This document shows, in pieces, positions 1-8,525 of a stretch of 64,000 nt of DNA (the stretch's first letter is position 1; every line of letters starts with the position of its first letter). A program made the translations under genes and the position numbers. Where the stretch lies: positions 152,756-216,755 of the forward strand of contig CALKJO010000007.1 of the NCBI GenBank assembly GCA_937995825.1, written 5' to 3'. The DNA is from an uncultured Anaerolineae bacterium (lineage in GTDB: Bacteria > Chloroflexota > Anaerolineae > Aggregatilineales > Phototrophicaceae). Under the pieces are notes generated by a model that was not told the DNA's origin, did no database searches, and saw nothing but the letters and a program-made list of their open reading frames with translations.

Positions 1-128
1 ATCTCGTTTTGCAAGCGCGCATTTTCCGCTCGCAGGCGCGCCAGCTCGACTTCATACGCAGTGCGCAGTGCCCAAGTGCTGCGCTCCAGCCGCTCACGCT
101 GGGTTTGGTGTTCGCTCTGTTCGTCCAT
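1..128 (-). CDS. Coiled-coil protein, N-terminal fragment (runs off the window)
   Basis: An open frame starts with ATG at 128-126 and continues off the left edge for 42 codons. The start overlaps the TAA stop of the glycosyltransferase by one base (TAATG), which argues for translational coupling as the next gene of the polysaccharide operon. The visible residues are rich in Glu, Gln, Arg, Leu and Ala. The stretch ELARLRAENARLQNE has leucines in heptad spacing, so a parallel coiled coil is likely. Function cannot be assigned from this fragment. Coiled-coil N-termini occur on some glycosyltransferases and chain-length regulators, but that is only a guess from context. Confidence 0.6.
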   Translation of the reverse strand, partial: MDEQSEHQTQRERLERSTWALRTAYEVELARLRAENARLQNE

Positions 129-1303
129 TATCCTCTGCGCCGCCTCAGCCGCCGCAGCGCCATGCGCACATCGCGCAGTCCGACTCGCATTTTCGCCGGA
201 ACCGCCCGCCGATACCACGTCCGCAGACCCGCCGAAACGGGCGTCTCCGGCTGGGTGAACCACCAGCGCTCGATCTGTGGGGCGCGCCGATCCACATTCG
301 GACGAACCGCCGCCTTCAGATCTGCCAACCATGACACGGCAAACGCTTCCATCGTATAATGCGCCTCCGCATAGGCGCGCGCCGCCCGGCGGATGCGCTC
401 CAGCCGCGCCCGATCCTCGATCAGACCTGCAATCGCGCCGTACCACGCTTCCAGCGTGTCATCGACCAGCAGCCCGGTCACGTCATGCTGAACCGAACCG
501 GCATAGAGCGCGCAGTCGGTATAAATGCCGACCGCGCCCGCCGCCGCGTAATCGCGGAACTTGGTATTGGTCTTGGCGAGATGAAAGTCATCGCGGCGCA
601 TTGGCGCTAAACCGATAGCGTAGCCTGCGCTGGTGAACGCGCGCATGAACGCGGCGTAATCGGCTGTATCGCCGCCAAAAACAACCTCCGGCGCGCCGCG
701 CAGCTCCGGCGGATGAAAGCCCAGAAAATGCATTCGGGCGCGCCCTGGATAATCCGCCAGAATTCGCCGAATGACGGGCAGGATGGGCGCGATCAGCCGG
801 TCGTGCAGTCTGCCGGTGGCATAGACGATCTCGGTGCGCTCGCCCAATTCGGGCAGCTTGGGCGGGATCAGCGACCAATCGACCGCTGCTGTGGTCAGCG
901 TGATCGAGTCGGTGTATGGGCGCACCAGCTCGCGCAGATGCGGCGAATGGACGCGCACCCGCGCCGCCGTCCGCAGCATCCATTCGCACTGAGCGCGCCG
1001 CTTTTCCGTCCCGTAATAATGAGTCGACTCGTCGTCCTCCGGCACGCCGAGGAGCCAGTCATCCAGCACGTAGATCACGGAAATGCCGCGCTCATGCGCC
1101 AGATCGAAGACTGGGCGGTAGATCGGCTCGACATTGCGCGCCGCCGCGATCACATCCGCACTGATCACCTGAGCAGGCGTCACGGTGTTTTCCAACGTCA
1201 GGGTGAAAGCGATCTCACCGCGCTCGTGCAGCCATGTCAGCGGGCGGATGACATTGATCTGATTCGGGGCATTGGTGTCTGGCAGGACTGCTAGCACATT
1301 CAT
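128..1303 (-). CDS. Glycosyltransferase, GT4-like (GT-B fold)
   Basis: This 391-aa protein looks like a group 1 (GT4-type) glycosyltransferase that transfers a sugar from an activated donor to a surface glycan. The C-terminal half carries the donor-site region around residues 237-258, including LAKTNTKFRDYAAAG, followed by a typical C-terminal helix. The N-terminal half (from MNVLAVLPDTNA) is a Rossmann-like acceptor domain. The start at 1303 is preferred over upstream in-frame codons because its ATG overlaps the TGA of the upstream GT2 gene (TGATG) and begins just before the first beta strand. It lies third in a minus-strand operon. Acceptor and sugar specificity cannot be read from the sequence. 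Confidence 0.8.
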   Translation of the reverse strand: MNVLAVLPDTNAPNQINVIRPLTWLHERGEIAFTLTLENTVTPAQVISADVIAAARNVEPIYRPVFDLAHERGISVIYVLDDWLLGVPEDDESTHYYGTEKRRAQCEWMLRTAARVRVHSPHLRELVRPYTDSITLTTAAVDWSLIPPKLPELGERTEIVYATGRLHDRLIAPILPVIRRILADYPGRARMHFLGFHPPELRGAPEVVFGGDTADYAAFMRAFTSAGYAIGLAPMRRDDFHLAKTNTKFRDYAAAGAVGIYTDCALYAGSVQHDVTGLLVDDTLEAWYGAIAGLIEDRARLERIRRAARAYAEAHYTMEAFAVSWLADLKAAVRPNVDRRAPQIERWWFTQPETPVSAGLRTWYRRAVPAKMRVGLRDVRMALRRLRRRRG

Positions 1304-2313
1304 CAGCGTGTCAACAGCCGCCTCCGCTGCGTCCAGTGAAGCTGAGCCGTCGGCTGGCGCGCTGACCAGACAAACCACGCCTGCATGACTGAGCGCGCTG
1401 ATGTTGAGCGGCGGCGCTTGCGCAGCATCTTCGGCGCGCCGCGCAAGATGTGCGCAGTCAGGCTCAAGCCAAAGCGCGGCGTTTTGAGCGTCCGCGCCGC
1501 ACAGTGCGCCGCCATGAAAGGCAGATTATAAAAGATCAGATCGCGCAGATCGGCATTCTTGATCGCGCTCAGATAGCGGTTGCCGATGATGTGAACGTTC
1601 ATCGGGCTGTTCGCGCTCGGCTGACTGCCGCGGTGGAGCGCCGCCGCGCCCGCCACATACAAACAGCGCCAGCCGCGCCGCCGCGCCCGCCAATCGACAT
1701 CGACATCTTCCGAATACATAAAATAGTCCGGATCGAAGAACGCGCCCGCTTCGCTGACATCCGCGATCAGCGCGCCTTTGTAGAGCGCCGCCGCCCCAGG
1801 CGCGCCGAACACCTCCCGGTCTATGTCGAACGGCGGCGCATCCAGCAGACGATGACCGATGTTGAAGGCGAAGCCGTTCGCCAGCAGCCCATGACCGGCG
1901 CTGTAGAGCAGTCCGGTCGGCGCGCCGGACTCATCCGCCAGCCTGAGCTTGCCCGTCGCCCACCCAACATCGCTGCCCGACTCCAGCGCCGCCGCCAGCC
2001 GCGCGATGTAGTCCGGTTCGAGCTGCGCATCGGGGTTGAGCGCTAGATACGCCTCCTGCGCGCCGAGCTGACATGCCTGAATGATAGCGTTATGCCCGTT
2101 GCCATAGCCGAGATTGACCGCGCTCACGATCAAGCGCACGTCCGGCGCATGTTCGCGCAGCCAATCTGCGCTTCCATCTGGAGAGGCATTGTCCAGCGCC
2201 CAAATGATCACGTCAGGATGCGTCTGCGCGCGCAGCGCCGCGATACAGGCGGGCAGATCGTCCAGACTGTTGTACAGCACGATGCCGACACAGACGCGCA
2301 TGATCTGCCTCAA
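1303..2313 (-). CDS. Glycosyltransferase family 2
   Basis: This 336-aa GT-A fold enzyme resembles rhamnosyltransferase-type GT2 proteins. The N-terminus VGIVLYNSLDDLPACI is the usual first strand and helix. LNPDA at residues 92-96 is the metal and nucleotide-binding DXD-like position. YFMYSEDVDVDWRARRRGW near residue 200 matches the catalytic-base segment seen in rhamnosyltransferases. The longest frame uses TTG at 2313, overlapping the upstream stop (TTGA). The ATG at 2301 would give MRVCVGIVLYN, a more typical N-terminus, so either start is possible. It probably acts in assembly of a cell-surface polysaccharide with the GT4 gene directly downstream. Confidence 0.88.
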   Translation of the reverse strand: MRQIMRVCVGIVLYNSLDDLPACIAALRAQTHPDVIIWALDNASPDGSADWLREHAPDVRLIVSAVNLGYGNGHNAIIQACQLGAQEAYLALNPDAQLEPDYIARLAAALESGSDVGWATGKLRLADESGAPTGLLYSAGHGLLANGFAFNIGHRLLDAPPFDIDREVFGAPGAAALYKGALIADVSEAGAFFDPDYFMYSEDVDVDWRARRRGWRCLYVAGAAALHRGSQPSANSPMNVHIIGNRYLSAIKNADLRDLIFYNLPFMAAHCAARTLKTPRFGLSLTAHILRGAPKMLRKRRRSTSARSVMQAWFVWSARQPTAQLHWTQRRRLLTR

Positions 2314-3293
2314 CCGAACAACCCGCGCCGCTTTTTCTCAGGTAGCGCGTGCGTTAGCGTCGTTAATCCGCCGCCGTAAGCATCGAAGATCGGGCGCAGA
2401 TCGGACAGCACCACCTGAATATCCCTGCTTGGCGTTGTGCCGAGCGCGCTCATGCGCCGCGCGACCATTTCCAGATAGCCGCCAAACTCACGAAACAACG
2501 CCTGCACATCCTCAACCGGATAACCCGCGTCCCATTTCCATTTTTCCGTCGTGTAAAAATAGTAGATTGGGTAGACCGCCGTCGTCGTCACCGCGACTCC
2601 GCGCACTTGATAGCCCCATAGGTCAATGCCGATCTGCGCGGCGGCTTCCGCCATCAGCGCAAGCGCCGACGCCGACGCGATCTGCCGATACATCGCGCCG
2701 CCGTCTTTGCCCATGACCGCGCTCTCGATATATCCGCGCGGACTCACCTGTTCAGCGATGATGCGCTGAAATGCCGCGCACGCCTCCTCGATGATCGGCG
2801 CGCGCTCCAGCACGATCCCCGCCGCCAGATTGAGCAGCAGCAGCCAGCACTGCTCATGAATGCGCGGCTCAAACACTTTCGTGTTCAACTGAGCGACGCG
2901 CTCCCAGAAGCCGTCGCGCCAGCGCGCCTGATCCGCTGCTCCGAAGCCTGGAAAGTCACGCGTCAGTTCGAAGGCGTGCGCCAGCATCACCGTCTGGCGC
3001 ACAGCGTCGATCAGCGCCAGCCCATCCATCAGCGCTGGCTCGATGGATCGCAGCCCGATCTCCGCGCCAATGGCGGCGGAGTCCGCGCTGTCGAGCAGTT
3101 TCCAGCGCAGCCCGCCCCACAGCGCCGCAACCACGCCAGGCGGCTGATGTCCACGCAGATAGTGCCAGGCTGAAGCGAAAGGTGCGCCTTGGGCATGAGT
3201 GCGCGCAGTTTCAAGCTGCGCAGCGGAGAAATACAACCCATAGTGTGCCAAGTTCATTGAGCGGCAGTCGTCCTGATGATTCGAATTCGGCAT
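2310..3293 (-). CDS. Alginate lyase / heparinase-like alpha-toroid protein
   Basis: This protein of up to 327 aa is rich in helices and resembles the (alpha/alpha) toroid domain of alginate lyase-like proteins. Family-like segments include IHEQCWLLLLNLAAGI near the middle and GYIESAVMGKDGGAMYRQ around residues 190-210, where such enzymes carry substrate-contacting Asn, His and Arg residues. No signal peptide is visible, so a cytoplasmic or non-classical location is implied. It heads the minus-strand operon and its stop overlaps the GT2 start. A TATAAT hexamer (3296-3301) lies right before the first ATG, so translation may begin at the internal ATG 3257 (MNLAHYGLYFS). Assignment is by general resemblance only and could be wrong. 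Confidence 0.55.
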   Translation of the reverse strand: MPNSNHQDDCRSMNLAHYGLYFSAAQLETARTHAQGAPFASAWHYLRGHQPPGVVAALWGGLRWKLLDSADSAAIGAEIGLRSIEPALMDGLALIDAVRQTVMLAHAFELTRDFPGFGAADQARWRDGFWERVAQLNTKVFEPRIHEQCWLLLLNLAAGIVLERAPIIEEACAAFQRIIAEQVSPRGYIESAVMGKDGGAMYRQIASASALALMAEAAAQIGIDLWGYQVRGVAVTTTAVYPIYYFYTTEKWKWDAGYPVEDVQALFREFGGYLEMVARRMSALGTTPSRDIQVVLSDLRPIFDAYGGGLTTLTHALPEKKRRGLFG

Positions 3294-3370
3294 GAATTAT
3301 AAACCAGCGCTGGCGATGTGATGTATGATAAATGCAAAGTCATCGACCGGTCGAAAGCAGGTAAACCGCC

Positions 3371-4126
3371 GTGAACGACAGGAAAAGACTTGAGCCGCCG
3401 TCTGGAGAGCCAGCCGGGATGATGCGCTCCCCGATTCGTCCAAATGCCCCGCCGCCTGCGCCAGCCGACTCGCCTTCACAGGCTGCGCCGCCCCCGCCGC
3501 CTCTCCCGGAAGCGCCCGCCGCGCCGCAGGAAAATCCCAGCGCAGCAATAAACACCCTGCGCCAAAAGATGGAAGCGATAGCCGACGAATTTGCCAATGG
3601 CAGCATCAACCGCGCGCAGTTCAACGCCATGTACCGCCGTTACAGTGAACAGCGCGCCATCATCGAGCGCCTGCTGGAGCGCAACCCGAACAGCGATGCC
3701 TGGAAACAGGTCTTAGGCGTCCAGGGACACACCGGCTTTTTGCGCTCTCACTATGAGGCACAGCCGCTTTACTTTGTGATTTATCGTCACCAGATACCGA
3801 AAGCCATCCTGTCCGCCGGCAAAGACCCCCTAAAAGAGTCGGACATTCTGCCCATCGTCCGGATGGTCTGGAAAATGCCCAATCGCCCTAAAGCAGGACT
3901 GGGACGACGCCTGCTGCCCAACAATCTGTGGCTGCTGCTGGCAACCGGAGAATATGCGGCAACCGCTGTGGTGTTTTCATTAGAGCCGTCCATCGGGCAG
4001 GCGCGATTGGTGCGCGATCTTCATGCCGACTTCGAGCGCGCTAACCAGGCGGCATTAGCGCGCGGCTGGATCATTCAGGATCAGATGGTGTTTCCGCAGC
4101 GTGCGCTGATTGAGACTTCGCCCTAA
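3371..4126 (+). CDS. Hypothetical protein with proline-rich N-terminus
   Basis: This 251-aa protein starts with GTG. Residues 1-55 are proline/alanine-rich and probably disordered. Residues 58-95 form a charged amphipathic helix (QKMEAIADEFANGSINRAQ) that recalls the short SHOCT-type helical hairpin. The rest (about 110-251) is a mixed alpha/beta domain with no signal peptide or membrane segment. It is divergent from the polysaccharide operon and ends four bases inside the oppositely oriented propeller gene. No family was recognised. A role as a cytoplasmic regulator or scaffold would be speculation. Confidence 0.65.
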   Translation: MNDRKRLEPPSGEPAGMMRSPIRPNAPPPAPADSPSQAAPPPPPLPEAPAAPQENPSAAINTLRQKMEAIADEFANGSINRAQFNAMYRRYSEQRAIIERLLERNPNSDAWKQVLGVQGHTGFLRSHYEAQPLYFVIYRHQIPKAILSAGKDPLKESDILPIVRMVWKMPNRPKAGLGRRLLPNNLWLLLATGEYAATAVVFSLEPSIGQARLVRDLHADFERANQAALARGWIIQDQMVFPQRALIETSP

Positions 4127-5220
4127 GAGATTGTCGTTGGGCTGTCCTCAACAGATTTTGCAGATGCTGTATCGCTGTTGGCGTCTGTGATCGATGACGC
4201 AGGCGGCGCTTTGATTTTCGGAGGCGCCGGCGGTTTCAACCGTGCAATTGTTGTCACGCAGACTGTGCCTGCAAGCGCAAATGCGAGCGCTCCTTTTGCG
4301 CCAACGGCAATCGGACCCAGCGCCGCGCCCGATGTCGTCCCTATCCCCATAAGCTGCGCGCGCTTGGCTTCCGCCAGTACATCGACCGCGAAACGCTGAT
4401 AGGTGGGAACCCAATTCCGCCCACCGTACACGCGCAGCACGCCCGCGTCCAGATCGCCGGCGACAATCGTCGTGCCATCCGGCGAGACGCTGAACGCGCC
4501 GAGTGAAAAATGCAGCTCGATGGTCTTTTGCAGTTTTCCGGTCAGGTCAAAAATCGCAATCCGCGCGCCATCCGTCAGAAAGCAGTACTCTCCGCCCTCC
4601 GAGATCGCCGCGGCAGGCTGAAGATCGTCCTCGATATGCAGCGGCGTGTTGAAGCTCCCTGCGCGCCCGGCTTTGTGGTAGAGATGCAGCCGCCCCTGAC
4701 GGTCGAGCGCGGCTGACACCCCTTCTTTTCGATCAAACGCGAATGCAGCGATCTGCATTCCGGCGTCTATCTCCAGCCGCTTCGACTCCGCCTTGGTCTC
4801 AAAAAACCAACCCGACTGCTCCGTCCTGCGCACCCAAAAGCCGCCATCCGCACTCAGATAGATCGCCGTCCCCTGAACGCAGATCATCGGCAAGAAGTCG
4901 CCATTGGGCGCTTTCATCTGCTCCACCCAGCGCATCCCGGCTGGCATAGGCGCGGGCAGGTCAAAATCCATCGCAGAATGGTCAGAGTCTTCAGTTGAGG
5001 CAGGTGGAGATGGAGCGAGCGTGATCAGAGATGGAAACAGTCGAGGCGGCGGCGGATCAGAAGGCGGGATCAGCTTCAGATCGTTCACCTTCACTCCCGA
5101 AGACAAGTCGAGGAAAACCAGGCGATCCGACTGTGTCCAGGCGGCTAACAAGCCCGGTTTTGTCGAGAGGATCGCCAGCGCTCGGATCGGTTGGTCAGAG
5201 AGCTGCGCCCGCCATGCCAT
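4123..5220 (-). CDS. Beta-propeller-like (WD40-type) protein
   Basis: This 365-aa protein has repeated short strand patterns typical of propellers: LAAWTQSDRLVFLDLSSG near residue 30, GVSAALDRQGRLHLYHKAG near 175, YCFLTDGARIAIFDLTGK near 215 and SVSPDGTTIVAGDLDAGVL near 250. The last one matches a WD40-like repeat with the SPDG turn. A hydrophobic segment near residues 300-325 (GAKGALAFALAGTVCVTTIA) could be a C-terminal membrane anchor, followed by a Pro/Lys/Ser tail. It overlaps the convergent upstream gene by four bases at the stops. Such proteins usually act as interaction platforms. No enzymatic motif is visible. Confidence 0.6.
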   Translation of the reverse strand: MAWRAQLSDQPIRALAILSTKPGLLAAWTQSDRLVFLDLSSGVKVNDLKLIPPSDPPPPRLFPSLITLAPSPPASTEDSDHSAMDFDLPAPMPAGMRWVEQMKAPNGDFLPMICVQGTAIYLSADGGFWVRRTEQSGWFFETKAESKRLEIDAGMQIAAFAFDRKEGVSAALDRQGRLHLYHKAGRAGSFNTPLHIEDDLQPAAAISEGGEYCFLTDGARIAIFDLTGKLQKTIELHFSLGAFSVSPDGTTIVAGDLDAGVLRVYGGRNWVPTYQRFAVDVLAEAKRAQLMGIGTTSGAALGPIAVGAKGALAFALAGTVCVTTIARLKPPAPPKIKAPPASSITDANSDTASAKSVEDSPTTIS

Positions 5221-5260
5221 GACTCATCTCCCGCCATTCTAAATATTCTCCCTAATGAGA

Positions 5261-6205
5261 TTATCCCAAAGTCTGAATGCGAATTTGTCCGCGCCCGACA
5301 TTGAGCGTGTAGCGCACCACCGCCACCGCTGTATCGATTCCCCGCGCTTCAAGCACATCACCAACTAGATAGAGGTAGGCATTGGCATCATACACCGGCT
5401 CAATACCGCTGCCGCCGCGGTTGAGTTCAAAACGCCCGGCAACCGACGCTGGCACAAACAGCGTCAGATCGCCGCTGCCGACCGTGATCGCGCCCAGGGA
5501 CTCGCCGCGCGCTGAGAGCTGCGGCGCATAGTCTGGCAGCGTGACCACGACATTACCGCGCGCAGCCGTCAGATTCAATCGCTCCAGCGAAGCACCGCTT
5601 AGATTGAACGTCACAGCGCCATTATCTCCGACAAAATCGATGTCCAGCGGCAGCGCCGGCGGCAGTTCGAGCCGCAGCGTCCCGCGACCGAGCGCATCGA
5701 ACGGCGGAATGCTGTCCATGCCGCGTTCACGCAGCGTCAGGGCTGCGGCGTTTCCCTCAGCAGTATAGATCACCTCGATATCACTTGCCGCGCTGCCTAC
5801 GAATTCACCGGCAGCCCGCCGTGATCCATCTGACGCAGTGAGCAGTTCGACATCGGTTGCATTGGTTTCAAGACGGATGCGCAGCAGCGCGATCTGCACG
5901 TCGATGGGCTGATCGATGTCGATCCGCTTATCGGTGCGCACCTGATCGACTCGTGCTGAGTACGCCGACGACACCACGACCACTACTAGCGCGCCCGCCG
6001 CTGCCAGCGAGAAAATACTGCTGAGCGGGACGCGGTCGCGCAGGATGAATGACAGCCCGACTGCGATTAACAGCGCTGGGAGCGACCGCAGCGCGATGTC
6101 TAGAATGCCAGCCGGGATATAACCGAGGGCATTGGCGACCGCGAATACGCCGCTCCCCAGCGCGATCAGCCCCCAGAGCAGATTCGTGCGCCGTTTGACC
6201 GTCAT
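5261..6205 (-). CDS. LiaF-like membrane protein with DUF4097-type adhesin/toastrack domain
   Basis: The 314-aa protein has three N-terminal hydrophobic helices (about residues 8-30, 38-53 and 63-82) of the type seen in LiaI/LiaF-TM domains. A C-terminal domain rich in beta strands (about 95-314) resembles the toastrack/DUF4097 fold, with short repeated strands such as GRGTLRLELPPALPLDIDFVG and GAITVGSGDLTLFVPASV. It starts four bases inside the PspC-domain gene (ATGA), so the two are translationally coupled. In Firmicutes, LiaF-type proteins sit with PspC-domain proteins in cell-envelope stress modules. A similar sensing role is inferred here, although no LiaRS two-component pair is in the window. 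Confidence 0.7.
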   Translation of the reverse strand: MTVKRRTNLLWGLIALGSGVFAVANALGYIPAGILDIALRSLPALLIAVGLSFILRDRVPLSSIFSLAAAGALVVVVVSSAYSARVDQVRTDKRIDIDQPIDVQIALLRIRLETNATDVELLTASDGSRRAAGEFVGSAASDIEVIYTAEGNAAALTLRERGMDSIPPFDALGRGTLRLELPPALPLDIDFVGDNGAVTFNLSGASLERLNLTAARGNVVVTLPDYAPQLSARGESLGAITVGSGDLTLFVPASVAGRFELNRGGSGIEPVYDANAYLYLVGDVLEARGIDTAVAVVRYTLNVGRGQIRIQTLG

Positions 6206-6564
6206 GCGCGCCCCCCAAGCTGACGCAGGAAAAAGACCGCGCCGACAATCAAGGCAGCGCCGGGCAGTGTCAGATCAGCGCCGGTGGGCGCCACCAGCAG
6301 CCCCGCGCCGCGCGCCCACCATGCTGCCGCCGTAGCGATGATCAGCAGCAGCACAAGCAGTGTGGGGACGCCGCGACGCCGCGACACCAGCGACTCCTGT
6401 GGAGCCAGCCACCAAAGGACAAGATACGTCACGACGAACAAGCCGCCGCTCAGGATCGATGCCAGCACCAGCGCGCCGCGCAGCAGCCATGAGTCCAGCC
6501 GCAGCGCCGCCCCGAGTCCGCCGCAGACGCCGCCAAAGACGCGGTCGGTAAAACTTCGAACCAT
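6202..6564 (-). CDS. PspC-domain membrane protein
   Basis: This 120-aa protein opens with the PspC signature: a basic start, then DRVFGGVCGGLGAALRLDSW and a hydrophobic helix (about residues 27-53) ending in a PspC-like LVLWWLAP. Two further hydrophobic segments follow (66-84 and 95-115). PspC-domain proteins are inner-membrane or cytoplasmic-membrane partners in phage-shock and envelope-stress responses. The gene sits nine bases after the FHA gene and overlaps the LiaF-like gene by four bases, so the three form one transcription unit. Confidence 0.85.
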   Translation of the reverse strand: MVRSFTDRVFGGVCGGLGAALRLDSWLLRGALVLASILSGGLFVVTYLVLWWLAPQESLVSRRRGVPTLLVLLLIIATAAAWWARGAGLLVAPTGADLTLPGAALIVGAVFFLRQLGGRA

Positions 6565-6573
6565 CCCGACTCC

Positions 6574-6960
6574 TTAATTCGGCACGCGCACCAAGCGCAC
6601 CACCACGCGCAGACTGCCGAATTCCAGCTCGTCCCCATTGCGCAGACGGTACTGCCTGCCAGGGACGAGCTTCAAGCCGTTGATGCGTGTGCCGTTGGTG
6701 CTGTTCAAATCCTCGATATAAATCTGTTCATCGCGATACAGAAAAACGGCGTGCAGCCGCGACACCCCTTTGTCCAGCGCCTCAAACGGGGACATGTCCA
6801 GATCAGGCTGCTCGCCATCTGCGCCGGCGCGCCCAACGGTGATTCGTTCCTTGAGCTTGACCGCCAGCGTTTTCGGACTGACCTCACCCACATTCAGAAC
6901 TAACCGCAGCGGAATTTTAACGATCTCGTTCGCGCCGCGTCCGTTCGCCTCATGTCCCAT
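6574..6960 (-). CDS. FHA-domain protein
   Basis: The 128-aa protein is essentially a single forkhead-associated domain. The phosphothreonine-binding features are clear: GRAGADGE (strand 3-4 loop), VSRLHAVF with the conserved Ser-Arg-x-His, and DLNSTNGTRING. FHA domains bind phosphothreonine peptides, so this suggests Ser/Thr kinase signalling, although no kinase gene is in the window. It is the first gene of the FHA-PspC-LiaF-like operon, which connects phospho-signalling with membrane stress components. The N-terminal 35 residues include extra strands of unknown role. Confidence 0.88.
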   Translation of the reverse strand: MGHEANGRGANEIVKIPLRLVLNVGEVSPKTLAVKLKERITVGRAGADGEQPDLDMSPFEALDKGVSRLHAVFLYRDEQIYIEDLNSTNGTRINGLKLVPGRQYRLRNGDELEFGSLRVVVRLVRVPN

Positions 6961-7084
6961 CTTAACTTTTCTTCACCCTCAACCAGCTGAGGCACAGTTT
7001 GATCGGTATTGTAACATAACTGGATACGCCCTGGCATGAACGCGCCGTCTAACCGTACAATCAGGCTGTACTACGGAGAGGTTC

Positions 7085-8509
7085 ATGCGCGCGCGCCTTG
7101 TGTCGATCTTAGTTGGTCTCCTATCACTGGCATCAGTGCTGCCGGCGTTGGCAGCGGAGATTGTGCAGGGAGATGAATGCCTGATCGCGCCGGAGACGGT
7201 GATCGAAGGCGATCTGTTGGTCTTTTGCCGCGCACTGCGCATCGATGGGACGATTCGCGGCGATCTGATCGGCGCAGCCACGACCATCATGCTCAATGGC
7301 ACAGTTCATGGCAGCATTTACGCGCTGGCTGGGCGAATCGATATCGCTGGCAGCATTGGACGCGACTTGCATGTGATCGCTGTCTCCACCGCCATCCGCG
7401 CGTCATCACAGTGGGACGATGCGCGCTCAACCATCTACAGCGTCAGTCTCAGCACTTTATTGGAAGAGGCTTCGGTTCCAGGCAGCGTCTCAGCGCTGGG
7501 CTACCAACTGCTCGCCGGCGGCAGCATCGGCGGCGATCTCCGCTTTTCCGGTGCAGCACTGGATTTATCGGGCGCGGTCGCCGGTCAAGTGGAAGCCGTT
7601 ATCAGCAGCGAACCGAACGACGCGGTGCGGCTGCTGCTGCCGCTGATCATCGACCCCGATCCGCTCCGACCAGGGCTGCGCGTCCGCGCCAGCGCGCAGA
7701 TTGGCAGGATGCTGACCTACTCCGCGCTTGAAGAAGGGAGCATTGCCATCGATCTGGGCGACCGAGTGATCTTCAATCGCATCGCGCCACAGCCGGAGAT
7801 CGTCGTTGTCAACGATGAGGATGCCGCGCGCCAGCTTCTGAGCTATCTGTCTCAGGCAGCTCGCGAGCTGGCGCTGCTGGTCGCGGTGGGCGCGCTGCTG
7901 CTGGCGTTCATCCCACGCCTGCTTAGCGGATGGGTCGATGAAGCACGCGCGCATGTTCCGCGCACTACATTTATCGGGATCGGCGGTTTCCTGATTGCGC
8001 TGCCGCTTTGGCTGCTGATAGGCGGGGTTGGCATCGCATTGGGCAGCGGCTTATCGCTGATCGGGCTGACCGCGTTCGGAGTTAGCACCGCCTTACTGAC
8101 CTTCACCATCTCACTAGGTGGGACGACCGCATTCTATTTCACGGCGGCATTTGTGGCGCGCGCGCTCGCCTGCATCGTCATCGGCGCGCTTCTGTTCAAA
8201 CCCTCGCCTGGACGCGGCATCCGGTTTGAGCCGCGGCGAATGTGGCTGCAGCTGTTCACCGGCGCGGTGACCGTCGCGCTGCTGGCATCGCTGCCAATCG
8301 TCGGCTGGATCATCAATCTGCTGACCGTCTTTTTGGGCGTTGGCGCGCTGATCACCGCCTTCAGCGAGCGCCGGCGCGCCGTCCTGATTTATTATCCGCC
8401 GCCGCCGCTGCCGCCCGTCGATACCGAAGCTGTCCCGCCGCCAATTGAGGACTTGACCTCTGCGCCAGGGATGGACGATCTGCCGCCGGGCTTCAACTGG
8501 TGGCGCTGA
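7085..8509 (+). CDS. Bactofilin-like polymer-forming protein with C-terminal membrane domain
   Basis: The 474-aa protein begins with a signal peptide (MRARLVSILVGLLSLASVLPALA). The next 150 residues contain short hexapeptide-like beta-helix turns (VIEGDLLVFCRALRIDGTI, GTVHGSIYALAGRIDIAGSI) typical of bactofilin/polymer-forming domains, interrupted by a non-repetitive insert. Four to six hydrophobic helices occupy about residues 258-430, followed by a proline-rich acidic tail. The arrangement implies an extracytoplasmic beta helix tethered to a membrane domain. A TACAAT -10-like hexamer (7056-7061) and GGAGAGG ribosome site precede the start. Role in envelope architecture is inferred. Confidence 0.72.
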   Translation: MRARLVSILVGLLSLASVLPALAAEIVQGDECLIAPETVIEGDLLVFCRALRIDGTIRGDLIGAATTIMLNGTVHGSIYALAGRIDIAGSIGRDLHVIAVSTAIRASSQWDDARSTIYSVSLSTLLEEASVPGSVSALGYQLLAGGSIGGDLRFSGAALDLSGAVAGQVEAVISSEPNDAVRLLLPLIIDPDPLRPGLRVRASAQIGRMLTYSALEEGSIAIDLGDRVIFNRIAPQPEIVVVNDEDAARQLLSYLSQAARELALLVAVGALLLAFIPRLLSGWVDEARAHVPRTTFIGIGGFLIALPLWLLIGGVGIALGSGLSLIGLTAFGVSTALLTFTISLGGTTAFYFTAAFVARALACIVIGALLFKPSPGRGIRFEPRRMWLQLFTGAVTVALLASLPIVGWIINLLTVFLGVGALITAFSERRRAVLIYYPPPPLPPVDTEAVPPPIEDLTSAPGMDDLPPGFNWWR

Positions 8510-8525
8510 CACGAATGATGAAACG

